A stretch of DNA of 64,000 nucleotides, taken from the NCBI GenBank assembly GCA_037974665.1, contig CM075768.1, forward strand, positions 1,349,501 to 1,413,500. The letters are read 5' to 3'. The translations under genes and the position numbers were made by a program. Numbering within the stretch: the first letter of the stretch is position 1; every line of letters begins with the position of its first letter. This document shows positions 1 to 10,612 of the stretch, in pieces. This DNA is from Ehretia macrophylla. Lineage: Eukaryota; Streptophyta; Magnoliopsida; Boraginales; Ehretiaceae. The notes under the pieces are model-generated. The model did not search any database. It saw only the letters and a list, made by a program, of their open reading frames with translations, and was not told the origin of the DNA.

Positions 1-1354
1 CCTCCCCCCCTTAAAACAATTGTGCCCGTATAATTCTTACCCTTATCATGAGCCCGCAGGTCAACGACATAGACTCTAGTCTGAACATGAGGCTGTGGAG
101 GTGCGATATTTGCCGAACTACTCTGGTTATCCTTGGCTACTGACTGCCCCTAACCGATCTGAAACTTTTGGGCATTCCTTGGCCTTTGTTGGTTGCTACC
201 ACGACCTGTACACCTGCAAGACTTCCTCTAGCAATTGGCTACCCAGTGGCCCTTCTTATTGTAGAAAGCACAAAGTGGAACATTAACGGTAGCATGGCCT
301 CCTAAAAATCTTTGAGCTATAGAAGCAACCTGATCACCCTACTAGAACCCCATACTAGTTGGTATACTCTGGCCCTGAGTCTGGGTCTACCCTGATTAAT
401 ACCTCACTGGTACCTGCTTAAACTGCCTCTATGACTGACTGGAAATGGGCTCTAACTGACTCGGAGGCTGGAAAGACTATTACCGATCATCTAACTAGAT
501 ATGGGGCTGATAATACCTCTGCTGATCGTGGGTCGAGAAAGATCGCTACTGACTTTGGCTTTGAGGCTGAAATGGCCTCTTGTTTGGCTGACTAGAACTG
601 TCCTGATCTAACTTCCTCTTCTTAAGTCTCAAAGCTGCATTAAAAGCCGCAGTGTACTCATCAAACTCTAACAAAGCCATAGAATCCTGAAGCTCTGACC
701 TCAACCCCTGAATGAACCTCCAGGTTATTCTCTCCTAATCTTGCACAAACTCCGGTGCATAACAGGACAACCTATTAAAGTTGGCCTCATATTGAGCCAC
801 AATAGAATTACCCTGAATAAGGGACATGAATTCATTTTCCCTGAGCTCTCGTGCAATCTTCGGAATATAGTTGGCTCAAAACTCCTGAAGAAAATTAGCC
901 CAAAGGTAAGGAGTTCATTGAGCCTCCCATCTCAACCTCACCGTGCACCACCATTGCTCTGCCTCGTTATCAAGAAGAAACACAACAAAAGATACCTTCC
1001 TATCGTCAGTATAGTCAAGAGCATCATAAATCTTCTCTATCCTAGTCAACCAAGCCTCGGCCTTCTCATCGTCAGGCTCTCCCGGAAATCTCGGTGGCAT
1101 GTACCCCCAAAACTCCTGCAGCAACTACCCCCAAGATAACCACCTCCTAGATTATGCCCACGGTCGATGTTACCCTGGACATTCTGCCTCTATGCAGCCT
1201 GACCTACTAGAATCTGAGTTTGCCTGACTAGAACCTCAGTCATCTGGTCTATAGCCACGGCTATCTGATCAAAACCTAAATCTCGGCCCTGTGCCTGATT
1301 TCCCTGTTCCTTATCCCTACGAGGACTACCACGGGTATTCGGTCCACCAGCCAT
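1..1354 (-). pseudogene. Chromovirus gag remnant
   Basis: Gag packages element RNA into cytoplasmic particles. A start codon at 1354 (minus) opens a hydrophilic N-terminus beginning MAGGPNTRG. Near 1124-915 follows the retrotransposon-gag core with PPRFPGEPDDEKAEAW, RIEKIYDALDY and DNEAEQWW, and near 270-200 a zinc-knuckle-like KKGHWVANC. The order fits chromovirus gag, and the PPRF/EAE-WW signature is typical of plant Tekay-type elements. The C-terminus runs toward the left window edge. The copy is broken and no function is expected. Confidence 0.75.
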
Positions 1355-1555
1355 CTTACTACCAAAGAGTTAGCCACAGGTTATAACTCATAGACAGGAT
1401 ACAAGCAGTTAATATCATATAGGAAACAAGATTCATGTAAAGCACATAGACCACATAGACCACATAGAAAGTTAGTCACATAAGCAAATTAATCACAAAA
1501 ACATATTAACATATAGTTCACTTTACACTTAATAAATGCTTTCAGGTCAAGACCA

Positions 1556-3953
1556 CTACCCACACCTCAACCCGACCCTACTTATGATCAAGTCAGGATG
1601 CGACGGAATTTCGACATTACAACATCTGTAATATGGATAACAGAACCATAAACCGGTTCACTTCAAACACCTCACATCCAACAACAACTTCAACAATACA
1701 CAACACAACCAACAACATCTCATAAACCAACCAACCAACATTAAAACAACACGATACAATGCCTTAATCTCAACAACATACAACAAACCATAATAGACAT
1801 ATCAAAATAGACATCAAGTTAGCCTAACAACATATTCATACTCAAAAGAAAGACTACTAGGCTTAGCATCATACAATCTACTAACTTGAAGTTGAGTCAT
1901 ACATTACAAACTTTGGAACCTAATACAACACAACATATTATAAATTCAAAGACAACACATGAAGCACCCAAGCAAGCATTCAAGCCTCGGGCTTGTCCAT
2001 AAAATCAGACGACACATATTCCAAGTACCCTAAATCTGGATTACCTGAAAGGACAACAAAGACGGTTCTCTTATATATAACTAAGCTCAGTGAGGGTTCA
2101 ATAGGAAGTTTTGAAATCATTTTCATGAAAACCCTTTGAAACCATACTATGCACATCATTAAGAAATAAGAACTATTAAAGCAAGAAATGTAAAGTAAGT
2201 AAACACTTAGTACGGATACACTCATTCTGCTGAAGCTATTTCCCCGGGCACCAATCACAAACCCAACCCGGACACCAAATGCATTCTAGAAGTACACCAA
2301 ACTAGACCCATACCCCATGAACATCCTCAAATCATGTTGGATTGGGGATAAAACATGATAGTTCTGCCAATGCAACCCGACAAGCCCAAAACTGCCTGAG
2401 GTGACACCACCCTATCATGCCTCACAACATACATCACATAACACTTAACATTCTGAGAGAACAACAAAGTAGGTTGTCTCTCGGCACTTCAACATTTACA
2501 ATCAACAACACAACACTTCAACAACTTAACACTTAGGAAACTCTTAAGTCAACTTAGTTTGATGACAAAGTAGGCCATCCAGACTCAATACATACTTCAA
2601 CACACAATCAACCCCGAGCCTACTTAATACCAACTCAAGTTTCAATCACACAAACAACACCAAACAATTAAAGACAACACTTAACTAATTCAAAGAAACA
2701 TAACTCTAAATTTCAAACAACAAAACTTACAATCTAAGAATCAAACAACCCCCGGACCTTCTCCTATCACTTAACTACTAAAGCAAGTACTTAAACTCCC
2801 TCGGAAACTATCCAAAAGCCATCTAAAACGAGCCCAACAAACCCAACAACGCAATACAAACCCGTCTAAAATTTTGGACTTCTAATTCAACTATCAATTC
2901 AACATTTTGACATTACAAACATTACTACTCAATATTAAACAAGTATGTACAAGCATCTACAACTTAAAAACAACTAATACAACAAGAATTAAACCAAATA
3001 ATAGCTAAATAATCAAAATAAAACATATAAAATAAAAATACAACATTATTCCATTTAAATTGGGTATAATTATACTAACTTAGTCTACAACACCTAACTA
3101 ACAATAATCATAAGACAATTTAGCTACACATAAACTAAATATGCAATAATAAAATTTTGACATAAACTTTAAAATTAAGATCTAGTTTTCCCTCACCTTT
3201 GATTCAAACTAAGGCTAGAAATAGGTAGAACACAAGTTGAAGAAGAAAAATGAAGCCTTGAATGGAAGGATTGGCCTTGAATTGAGTTTTTTTCTTCAAA
3301 AATGTTTGAAAACCCTTAAAAACACTATTATTCTTTCTTCCTCCAAGGCTCACATTTTTGTGTGTGTTTTTTATTGTGTTTTGGCTGATTTTGGTGTATA
3401 TATTAAGTTAAATACAAAGTCAAAGAAAGAATTGAAGTCAAAGTTTGCTAAAAACTAATTTAAAAGGCAAAAGACTAAGTTATCTTTAGTTTTTGTTCTA
3501 CTTTTCAAACATGCCATCCTAGGATTATTTAAGTTGATAAAATATTTGTTTATAATATATAATAGGTCAACAAAAGTCAACGCAAGAGTTGGTTTAGCAG
3601 AAATCACAATTTGACTTAAAAACGTACCTTTTTCGCCCAAAAAGTCTACTTTAAATTCATAATTTGTTTCAGAATCTATTGTTATTAAATCACATGTCAA
3701 TTAATAATGGTGGACTAGTTTTTAAAATGTTTAAAAGACCAGTTTCAAAAATTTAGCAGAAAGGGTCTTCAAATTCTATTAAAAGGCACTTTAAATGAAA
3801 TTTTCACTAAAAATCTTTATAAAAGTTTTATGAATGCACATATATCATGTAATAGGAGTAGTAATCACATAAATTATACATATATAGTTCAAATAGCATA
3901 TAAATAAGTCAAAGCACGTAATTGCACATAAAGGAAAATTTTGAAGTCTTACA
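1556..3953 (-). repeat. 5' LTR of the left-edge gypsy element
   Basis: The left part (CACACCTCAACCCGACCC, then GTCAGGATGCGACGGAATTTC) aligns by eye with the start of the solo LTR at 10613. A block near 2110-2230 with CATGCACATCATTAAG aligns with the LTR at 8203-10292. The right end reads TTACA. The left edge is approximate, set by the likely degenerate primer site GTGGTCTTGACC (minus) just inside. A TATA-like TTAATATATAC (minus) lies near 3400. The 2561-3230 stretch is very AT-rich and holds no coding signal. Confidence 0.7.
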
Positions 3954-4699
3954 ACTCAGTCGGCCTTTCTAGTGACTGCTCAAGCAATGCCCGTCAAGTA
4001 AGTCATGCGAGTTACTCGACGAACCATTCAACCGGATTTTGTAAAAAAGAGCCATTAGAGAGCCTTTGGAAATATTTTCTATATGTTCTAACACACCCCA
4101 TTTGCTGAAAATACCTCTTTCAACTGCAAGCAATTGTTCCAAATTTTTTAGATCATCAAAACACATTGCTTACAAAAATCATTGAGCTTTAACATGCAAA
4201 TCATTGAGCTTTCAAGAAGAGCATTAAATTGTATTCATTTACTCTTGAAGAAAGATATTGTACTCAATATTTGCTCAATTCCTATTGTAAGATAAACACT
4301 CTAGATCTATTTCTTTGAGAGATTCATTGTATAGAGAGAGTAAAAAATCTTCTTTGTAGATTCAAAGGAGTGAAAAGGCTTGTACTACTCTTGTGGACTC
4401 AAGAGAACTTGTATTGTTGGTTTGTGATTCACTAACTTATGAAGAGGTACTACTAGTGGAGCTAGTAGAAATCCTAAGGGGGAAGTAACCTTGGGTGGTT
4501 AATGTAGATTAACAAATCACCTTAAATCATTGTGTTCGTCTTCTATTGATCCATTTTATTTCCTTGCTTTTATTTTTGTGCACTCTACGTGTTTGATAAT
4601 TTACTTGCTTGGATATAAATTGTTTATACTGAATTTTTAATTGGTAGTCATTATCTAAAAACTTAATTCACCCCCTTCTTAAGTAAATTTGCCTCAACA

Positions 4700-4716
4700 A
4701 GTAGTATCAAGAGCTA
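4700..4716 (+). other. Primer-binding site, initiator-Met tRNA type
   Basis: The sequence AGTAGTATCAAGAGCTA directly follows the LTR end CAACA. It matches, with small differences, the copia primer site GTGGTATCAAGAGCTA seen in minus orientation at 53896-53911. Complementarity to the 3' end of initiator Met-tRNA primes minus-strand cDNA in this family. Confidence 0.8.
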
Positions 4717-4753
4717 GGACTCCACATAGTCTAACAACTAGTAGAGAATTGAA

Positions 4754-5117
4754 ATGACAAATACATCCATGTCTACCATAGTTGAGGGCCAATCTTCCAC
4801 CCAACCACCATTGTTTAATGGAACCAACTACTCATTTTGGAAAACTAGAATAAGAATTTACATTCTTGCAAATGACATTAGAGTTTGAAAAATAATAACT
4901 GATGGGCCAATCACTCCTATGATAACTAAGACGGAAGGAGACAAAATCACTACCATTCCTAAATCGGAAGAAGACTATGATGACAATGATTTTAAGATTT
5001 GTGAAAGAAACTATAAAGCTATGAACATGTTATATCTTACTTTAGATTCAATTGAATTTAACAAAATTTCCAGGTGCAAGAGTGTTAACGAAATTTGGGA
5101 TCAATTGAAAATCACAA
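4754..5117 (+). pseudogene. SIRE-like gag N-terminal fragment
   Basis: Translation from 4754 begins MTNTSMSTIVEGQSSTQPPL and continues with FNGTNYSFWKTRIRIYILA. The downstream part contains KICERNYKAMNMLYL and NEIWDQL. It is a clear relative of the longer gag at 52474-53856 (MASSSMSHIIEGQSSSRPP). This is the conserved N-terminal domain of copia gag. It stops at the junction near 5117 and is broken. Confidence 0.85.
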
Positions 5118-5643
5118 ATATATATAATCAAAAGTTAGTATAGAATTATACCTCTTGAAGACAATCCAGGAAGCCCAAAGAAATCCAAGCTTTTGTTGAC
5201 TTGATGTAGACACCATTTCTGGAAAATACAAGAGTCCTAGTTGGTCCACACAAGCAAAAAATGGTCTTCTCTACCTTCTAAGTTGTTTGTGCTAGCTAAC
5301 TTTGAAAATGAATGAGTTTGGATGTTGAAGATTTGAAGAAGAAAGCTTCTCTTCTTCTTTTTCCTCTCAATCTCGTAGGTCCCCTTTGGAAGAAGAATAA
5401 AGTTCATTTTTTGCTTTCTTTTGTGTTATTATATTTGTTAAAACTTTGGTCAAAGACCCCTTGACCAAGATATATTACTATCTTGCATATAAACACATAT
5501 AATATACATATATGCTAGCATATCAACTATATACATCATATATGTAGTATCCAATTCTAGCCACGAATTCAAATCTTAAAGGCTAAGCTAATGATGTGGC
5601 CAATTGTGGTCCTACTAAATGACATCTTTACTTTTTGAAGACA
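5118..5643 (-). repeat. Angela-like LTR piece, minus orientation
   Basis: On the plus strand TACCTCTTGAAG, then TTGATGTAGAC and GTTGGTCCACACAAGC, follow the same order as 39540-39640 in the LTR at 39322-41916. This is the U5-proximal part of such an LTR in minus orientation. Nothing coding is seen. The right boundary is taken as the TGTTAG start of the oppositely oriented piece at 5644. Confidence 0.6.
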
Positions 5644-6100
5644 TTGTTAGTGATATACCCTAATGCTATATAATTAGATGCCCTATATAGGGCATTTTGA
5701 TGTAAATTTGTGTTTTGTATAATGACATATGTGTTGACATTCATATTATTTGTTTATATCATATGAATGTGTCCTTAATGTTTTTCATAGAAGAAATATA
5801 TTCTTAAAGGTGTTTAGAATATCTTGGCATATTTATTTTGATATGATAAACATTTAAATTTATTCATAGTCCTTAGATTATTTGACCAGGACTAAAATAA
5901 TCAATTATGGACTATCATGTGTAGTTACCTTTGATTAATATTGAATATTAATGATAAAGGATTGCGAGCCTCGTGCTATAACAACATAGGATGAAATGAA
6001 CATATATATGAATGATTATTAGTGGAATGATCATTGAATGTTGAAAGGTGTGATGAAACAATATATCACATAGCAAGATTGACAAAGAATCATGTGGATA
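5644..6100 (+). repeat. Angela-like LTR start, plus orientation
   Basis: It starts TGTTAGTGATATACCCTAAT, the same opening as the LTRs at 18668 (plus) and 41916 and 30796 (minus). The following ATATGAATGTGTCCTTAAT, ATATGATAAACATT and GATTATTTGACC blocks are collinear with 18800-18960. Homology fades near 6080-6110, where minus-oriented LTR text begins, giving a head-to-head arrangement. Confidence 0.65.
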
Positions 6101-6917
6101 ACATGCTATGGCCGAAAATAATAGGATGGATTTCAAAAATTTTACTTAGCAACAAAGCTTGTATCAACACATATTCTTTGTATAATGTCCATAAAACTAA
6201 CATGCAAGCCATAATATATATCAACCATATATAAAACTAAGGTATAAGAGAAGATATATCTTCAATGGATAGCCAACAAACTTGTAGATGCTCCTTGATG
6301 ATGCAGACTAGCTCCTTCTCAAGTGTGAATGATCTAGGCGGAAACATCGAACATCCAAGTGCAATCTACACCAAAGGACTAAATGTGCTAGCATGTCTTT
6401 TGATGGTTAAGGCTTATATGTGTATCAAGGAAGAAGAAACAATCTTCTTCCTTATTATCTAGCTAGGGCCGAATGCAAGAGAGAATAAAATAAAATTTTT
6501 CTCACTCATATCATCTTTATAACATTCATATGTGTATATGTGCAAGATAACATTTTCTCTCGCCTATTTCTTCTCTCTCCTAGCCGATTGGTTAGCACTT
6601 GAAGAGCAAAAACAAATCTCGATCTTCTATATGTGTATGACCATGTATATGCATGTATATGAAAGAGAGATTATCTTCATAATCTTATCATATATCTATA
6701 TGATTAGTTGAGTGTTCAAGTGGCTAAAAGTGTTTTTATCTCTCTAATCCACTTGCAAAAGTAATCATTACTACTAATCCACTTGTAAAAGCAATGATTA
6801 CAATAGAAAGCCATACATTGGACTTACTTTTTAGGATTAGATCTTGGCCATCCATTTTGAATTAGTGGGATGTGACATTATCATAAGATGACATGGTAAA
6901 CCTTATCCATATAATCC

Positions 6918-6979
<62 letters not shown>

Positions 6980-7443
6980 ACACGCCATATATTTATATAC
7001 ATCCACTAATTTGTGTAATTAATTAATTAATTCTAATATCTATTAGAATAATTAACTTTCTTTCATTACACAATGACCTCAAAACTTTGAATAATTACAC
7101 AAATGGCCCAATGTCATTTATTAATTGTACAAACACCCAACACTTTCATAAGACATCGACCAACACTTTTAATAATTACACAATCGGCCCAAAACTTTTG
7201 CTAATTACACAATTGGCCCATTAACTCTTAATGACCAAAATGAATTAACGTCCATTCCAAATCACATATAAGCACACTGATTGCTTTATTCATGATGTTC
7301 TTTAGTATGTGACCTTCTAGATTCATAATCGTATAGCGATGAGGGACCATTAGACACCACTAATCTATTCCAAGGAATGTCTCTGTCATTCGATAGAATT
7401 CCCTCACGTTCAAGAGTGACGCCTAGCAGCATACGTGTCAAGA
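6101..7443 (-). repeat. Angela-like LTR, larger minus-oriented piece
   Basis: AAAAATTTTAC near 6140 and GTCCATAAAACTA near 6190 parallel the LTR end at 39410-39480. The terminal block with TTCATGATG, TTCTAGATTCATAATCG and TAGCGATGAGGGACC (7290-7350) parallels 40910-40970. Between them lie a TA microsatellite and repeated AATTACACAANNGGCCCA phrases (7080-7220). The piece joins gypsy LTR sequence at about 7444. Confidence 0.65.
6923..6978. repeat. (TA)n microsatellite
   Basis: About 56 bp of uninterrupted TA inside the minus-oriented Angela-like LTR. It occupies the same relative position as the AT and AC/AT tracts in the sister LTRs at 29493 and 40633. Confidence 0.95.
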
Positions 7444-7925
7444 CAGTTTATGATCAAGGGTTTACTATTCCTATGGTGTTGAAGCTCATGGCTGATAAAG
7501 GAAGAAAATGAAATGTTTTTGGCTGATTTTGCATTTAAAAGGCTTAAGTTGATGGTCAATGTTCGGTCAAACCCGAGTAAACAAAACAGGTTCGCGACAC
7601 TTTACAAAAATGACCATAACTTCTTCTAAAAAACTCCAATTCACGAACGGTTTAAAGCATTAGAAACTAGACTCGTAGAGATTTCCAACCATATATAATT
7701 CACCACCTAACTCTTCCCCAATTGGTGCAGGTTTAATTCCAAATTGAACCAAAATTGACTCGTAACTTCTGAGTAAAACTTATTTAATTGAACTCGATAT
7801 CTATTTTAAATGTTCCGGCATCACTTTCAACACATTTACACCACTCGTCATCTTTTTAAATACTAACAAGTCATTTCTTAATAATCATCAATTTATTCCG
7901 ACTCGCCTCTAGCACGGGTATTACA
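7444..7925 (-). repeat. 3' LTR part
   Basis: Collinear with the last 480 bp of the LTR at 8203-10292. Both contain TTTGGCTGATTTTGCATT, GTTCGGTCAAACCCGAGTAA and the module around TAGAAACTAGACTCGTAGAG. It ends ATTACA at 7925, giving the LTR start TGTAATACCC on the minus strand. Confidence 0.8.
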
Positions 7926-7940
7926 TTCTTCCCTCATTCT
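7926..7940 (-). other. Polypurine tract
   Basis: The minus strand reads AGAATGAGGGAAGAA immediately before the LTR start TGTAATACCC. A purine run abutting a TG start is the plus-strand priming site of LTR elements. It fixes the left LTR as the 3' LTR. Confidence 0.75.
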
Positions 7941-8188
7941 AAGAATTTTGCCCTCAAAATGCATTCATTCAAGGTCTCCTTATTATTTGCTTAATCAAGC
8001 TAAAACCCAAACATATGAAAGAACATCATAGCCTACTAGCAGCCCAAGGGATCATAGCCTATAACTCAATAATCATTTATAAACTCTCAAAGAATCACAA
8101 TCTTTAACGCTAGCTCAAGACATAAAGTTCAAACCTATATATACATTATGATCATAACCAACTTAATCTCAAAGGTTTGGAACTTCTT

Positions 8189-8201
8189 GCTCTGATACCA
8201 C
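8189..8201 (-). other. Primer-binding site, initiator-Met tRNA
   Basis: The minus strand reads GTGGTATCAGAGC directly after the LTR end CATGACA. This is the standard Met-tRNA primer site of plant Tekay-type gypsy and many copia elements, and it makes 8203-10292 the 5' LTR. Confidence 0.9.
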
Positions 8202-8202
8202 C

Positions 8203-10292
8203 TGTCATGACCCTAATTTTCAATTACTACAACAATCTCTAATACCAAAGAAATAGAATAATATCCAAGCATACAAAGCATCGAACAACCTGGGATCGTG
8301 ATGCCACAGGCTTAAGAAGATCACTCCTCCTAAGTCCGCTAAAGCACACTTTATTAGCCCGTATACTATTATCCATAAAACAACATAACCAACCATTGAA
8401 ACATCTCAAATACAAGTCTGGACCCGACAAACGGACAGAGTCTCCTCTGTACCAAGGACTAACCATGTATTTGCACGCAGAAGAATTCAACCACATAGAG
8501 TAATACCATAAGTCCTTACAACAACTCTTTAAAACCCAAGAATACATTTCCACAATAATCCTCTAGATACAACATAATCTACATAATCCTTAAATGATAA
8601 AACATCATCCAAAGCAAGAATACAAAGAATTCACTTCCAATCTCCTCGAGGCTTTAACTCGGCTCCACCTGAAATATGTTATGAAATAGGGTGAGTTTAT
8701 ACAAACTCAACGAGAGGGGAACAATGCACGGGGGGTTTTGGAAAACATTTTAGATTTAGCAAACTCTTTCTAAACCATGCCATGCACATCATTAAAGAAT
8801 AAGCATAATTAAAGCGAGAATGTAAAGTAAGTAAACACATAGTAAGGATACGCTCATTCAATTGATGCCATTCTTCAACCACCAAACACAAACACTTTCC
8901 CCATTCACCAAATGTATTCTGGAAGTACACCAATCTAGACCCATAGCCCATGAACATTCTCCAATCATGCAGGATAGGGAATAGAACATGATAGTCGTAT
9001 CATTGAAACCCGACAAGCCCAATACCGCCCGGGGTGACCAACCGTGTTATTCATCTCAACATTTAACATTTGACACTTAACATTCTAAGAGAACAACAAA
9101 GTAGGTTGACTCCCGATGACATTCACATTTAATATGCATTTAACAAGTTAACCACTTTAACATCCTTACAAGCTCTAACAACACTTTTGACATTTAAAGA
9201 AGCTAAATCAACACTTTTACAATTCTAGCAACATATACCGCAATTAAGCAATCAAACGACCCTCGATCGATTACCTAACTTAAAAGTACCCTAGCACGAC
9301 ATTACTAGACCTCGAGGGAAGCTCAAAGACCTCCCAAAACACTGATTTTCTAGCGTGGGACAACTTTCTATTCACACTAAAATTTTAGCCCCAAAAACAT
9401 CTTTTACCTTCCACCAAAATACAATTCTAAGCTAATTTGCCAGCTATAATAATTTATAAATGTAAATAGGCCATAAATAATTGCTAATAACACTTATACA
9501 TAACTTTTTTTACAATTAAATTTAGTAAATAAAATATAAAATTCAGCTATATAAAACTATAAATTAAATTAGCTAAAAATCATCTTAATTGTTCTCTATA
9601 GTCTAATTAACAAGAATTAACAATAATAATAACAATTAATCCACAAATAAACATTTATATAAAATTTAAAAATAAATTTCAGAAAATCCCCTTACCTTTG
9701 TTCGCAAAATAAAGCTTGAAACGATCAGTAGAAAGGTAGAGCACAATGAAACGAGTTAGAAAATATTTGGTTTGGCCTTTGGTTCTTCTTCTAACTCCAA
9801 ATATAAGCTAAAATGATCAAGGGTTTACTATTCCTATGGTGTTGAAGCTCATGGTTGATGAAGGAAGAAAAAAAAATGTTTTTGGCTGATTTTGCATTTA
9901 AAAGGCTTAAGTTGATGATCAATGTTCGGTCAAACCCGAGTAAACACAACAACTTTATGACACTTTACAAAAACAACCATAACTTCTTCTAGAAAACTCC
10001 GATTCACAAACGGTTTGAAGCATTAGAAACTAGACTCGTAGAGATTTCCAACCATATATAATTAACCATCTAAATCTTCCCCAATTGGTGCAGGTTTAAT
10101 TCTAAAGTTGACCCAAAATTGACTTGTAACTTTCGCGTAAAACTTATTTAATTGAACTTGATATCCATCTTAAAAGTTCTGGCATCACTTTCGACACATT
10201 TCACACCATTTATCATTTTTTTTTAAATTTTAATGGGTCATTTCTTAATAATCATCAATTTATTTCGACTCGCCTCTATCATGGGTGTTACA
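8203..10292 (-). repeat. 5' LTR of the coding-less gypsy element (2090 bp)
   Basis: Bounded by TGTCATGACCC on the plus strand and GGTGTTACA at 10292. Inner blocks (CTGAAATATGTTATGAAATAGG, CAACGAGAGG, the CATGCACATCATTAAAG region) recur in the other gypsy LTRs here. An AT-rich stretch at 9470-9680 and a TATA-like ATATAAGC near 9800 resemble the promoter end. The 3' flank is TAATC; the matching left flank is lost. Confidence 0.8.
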
Positions 10293-10612
10293 TAATCTCT
10301 GTTGTAGTCTTTAAAGTAATTGAGTAAGTGAAAAATTCTAGACTTTGGAAGCTTTAAAGTTTTCCTATGACTTTTAGTTTGTAATTAGTCAAAGAAGAAA
10401 AAGAGGGTTATAGATGTATCAAGTCATATTATTGGTAAACTGGGGCTCCATATGCTAGGCTGTCTTTTTAATTTACTTGAATCTCCATGTGCTAGGCTGC
10501 CTACTTTAACAATTTATTTCTTAGTTTTGTTCTACAGTTTATTTCTTCTTGGTTTGGGCAAGTACGGGAAAGGTGATTGACAAGTAATTATGAATATATG
10601 TCATGGTATGAC
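10293..10612. other. Unassigned low-copy-looking stretch
   Basis: This is one of the few stretches with no LTR resemblance. It contains a phrase repeated 38 bp apart (CTCCATATGCTAGGCTG near 10447 and CTCCATGTGCTAGGCTG near 10485) and runs into the solo LTR at 10613. The far side resumes at 13085. It may be old intergenic DNA or interior of the CACTA element whose terminus lies at 13782. No gene is seen. Confidence 0.4.

Larger units (their letters stand above)
1..3953 (-). mobile_element. Ty3/gypsy chromovirus-type element, 5' part (runs off the left edge)
   Basis: Reading the minus strand from 3953 leftward gives a 5' LTR, a short leader and gag. The gag block with PPRF, EKAEAWL and EAEQWW matches plant chromovirus (Tekay/Del-like) gag. 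The right LTR edge reads CTTACA on the plus strand, which is TGTAAG at the element's 5' end. The element interrupts a plus-strand SIRE-like LTR that continues at 3954. The left half lies outside the window, so no target-site duplication can be tested. It is broken, with several breaks in gag. Confidence 0.8.
3954..5117 (+). mobile_element. SIRE/Maximus-like copia fragment: LTR tail, primer site, gag start
   Basis: The 3' part of an LTR ends at 4699 (GCCTCAACA), followed by a Met-tRNA-type primer site and a gag start at 4754. LTR text around 4190-4460 (ACTCTTGTGGACTCAAGAG) and the gag resemble the SIRE-like element at 44014-55602. The left side is overlain by the gypsy LTR ending at 3953; homology stops on the right near 5117, where Angela-like LTR sequence begins. 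Only a fragment remains. Confidence 0.75.
7444..10292 (-). mobile_element. Gypsy element with LTRs, PBS and PPT but no coding interior
   Basis: Minus strand: a full LTR (10292 to 8203), a Met-tRNA primer site, about 260 bp of interior, a polypurine tract, then part of the second LTR (7925 to 7444). The two LTR parts share long near-identical text, for example 7450-7540 with 9820-9910. No gag or pol lies between primer site and polypurine tract. It may be a non-autonomous derivative mobilised by relatives, or an internal loss; the clean PBS/PPT edges allow either. The left LTR part abuts unrelated Angela-like LTR sequence. Confidence 0.75.

Noticed and set aside
95-1139. Plus-strand frames of 63 and 132 residues
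   Set aside because: They lie antisense to the gypsy gag and have no recognisable domain.
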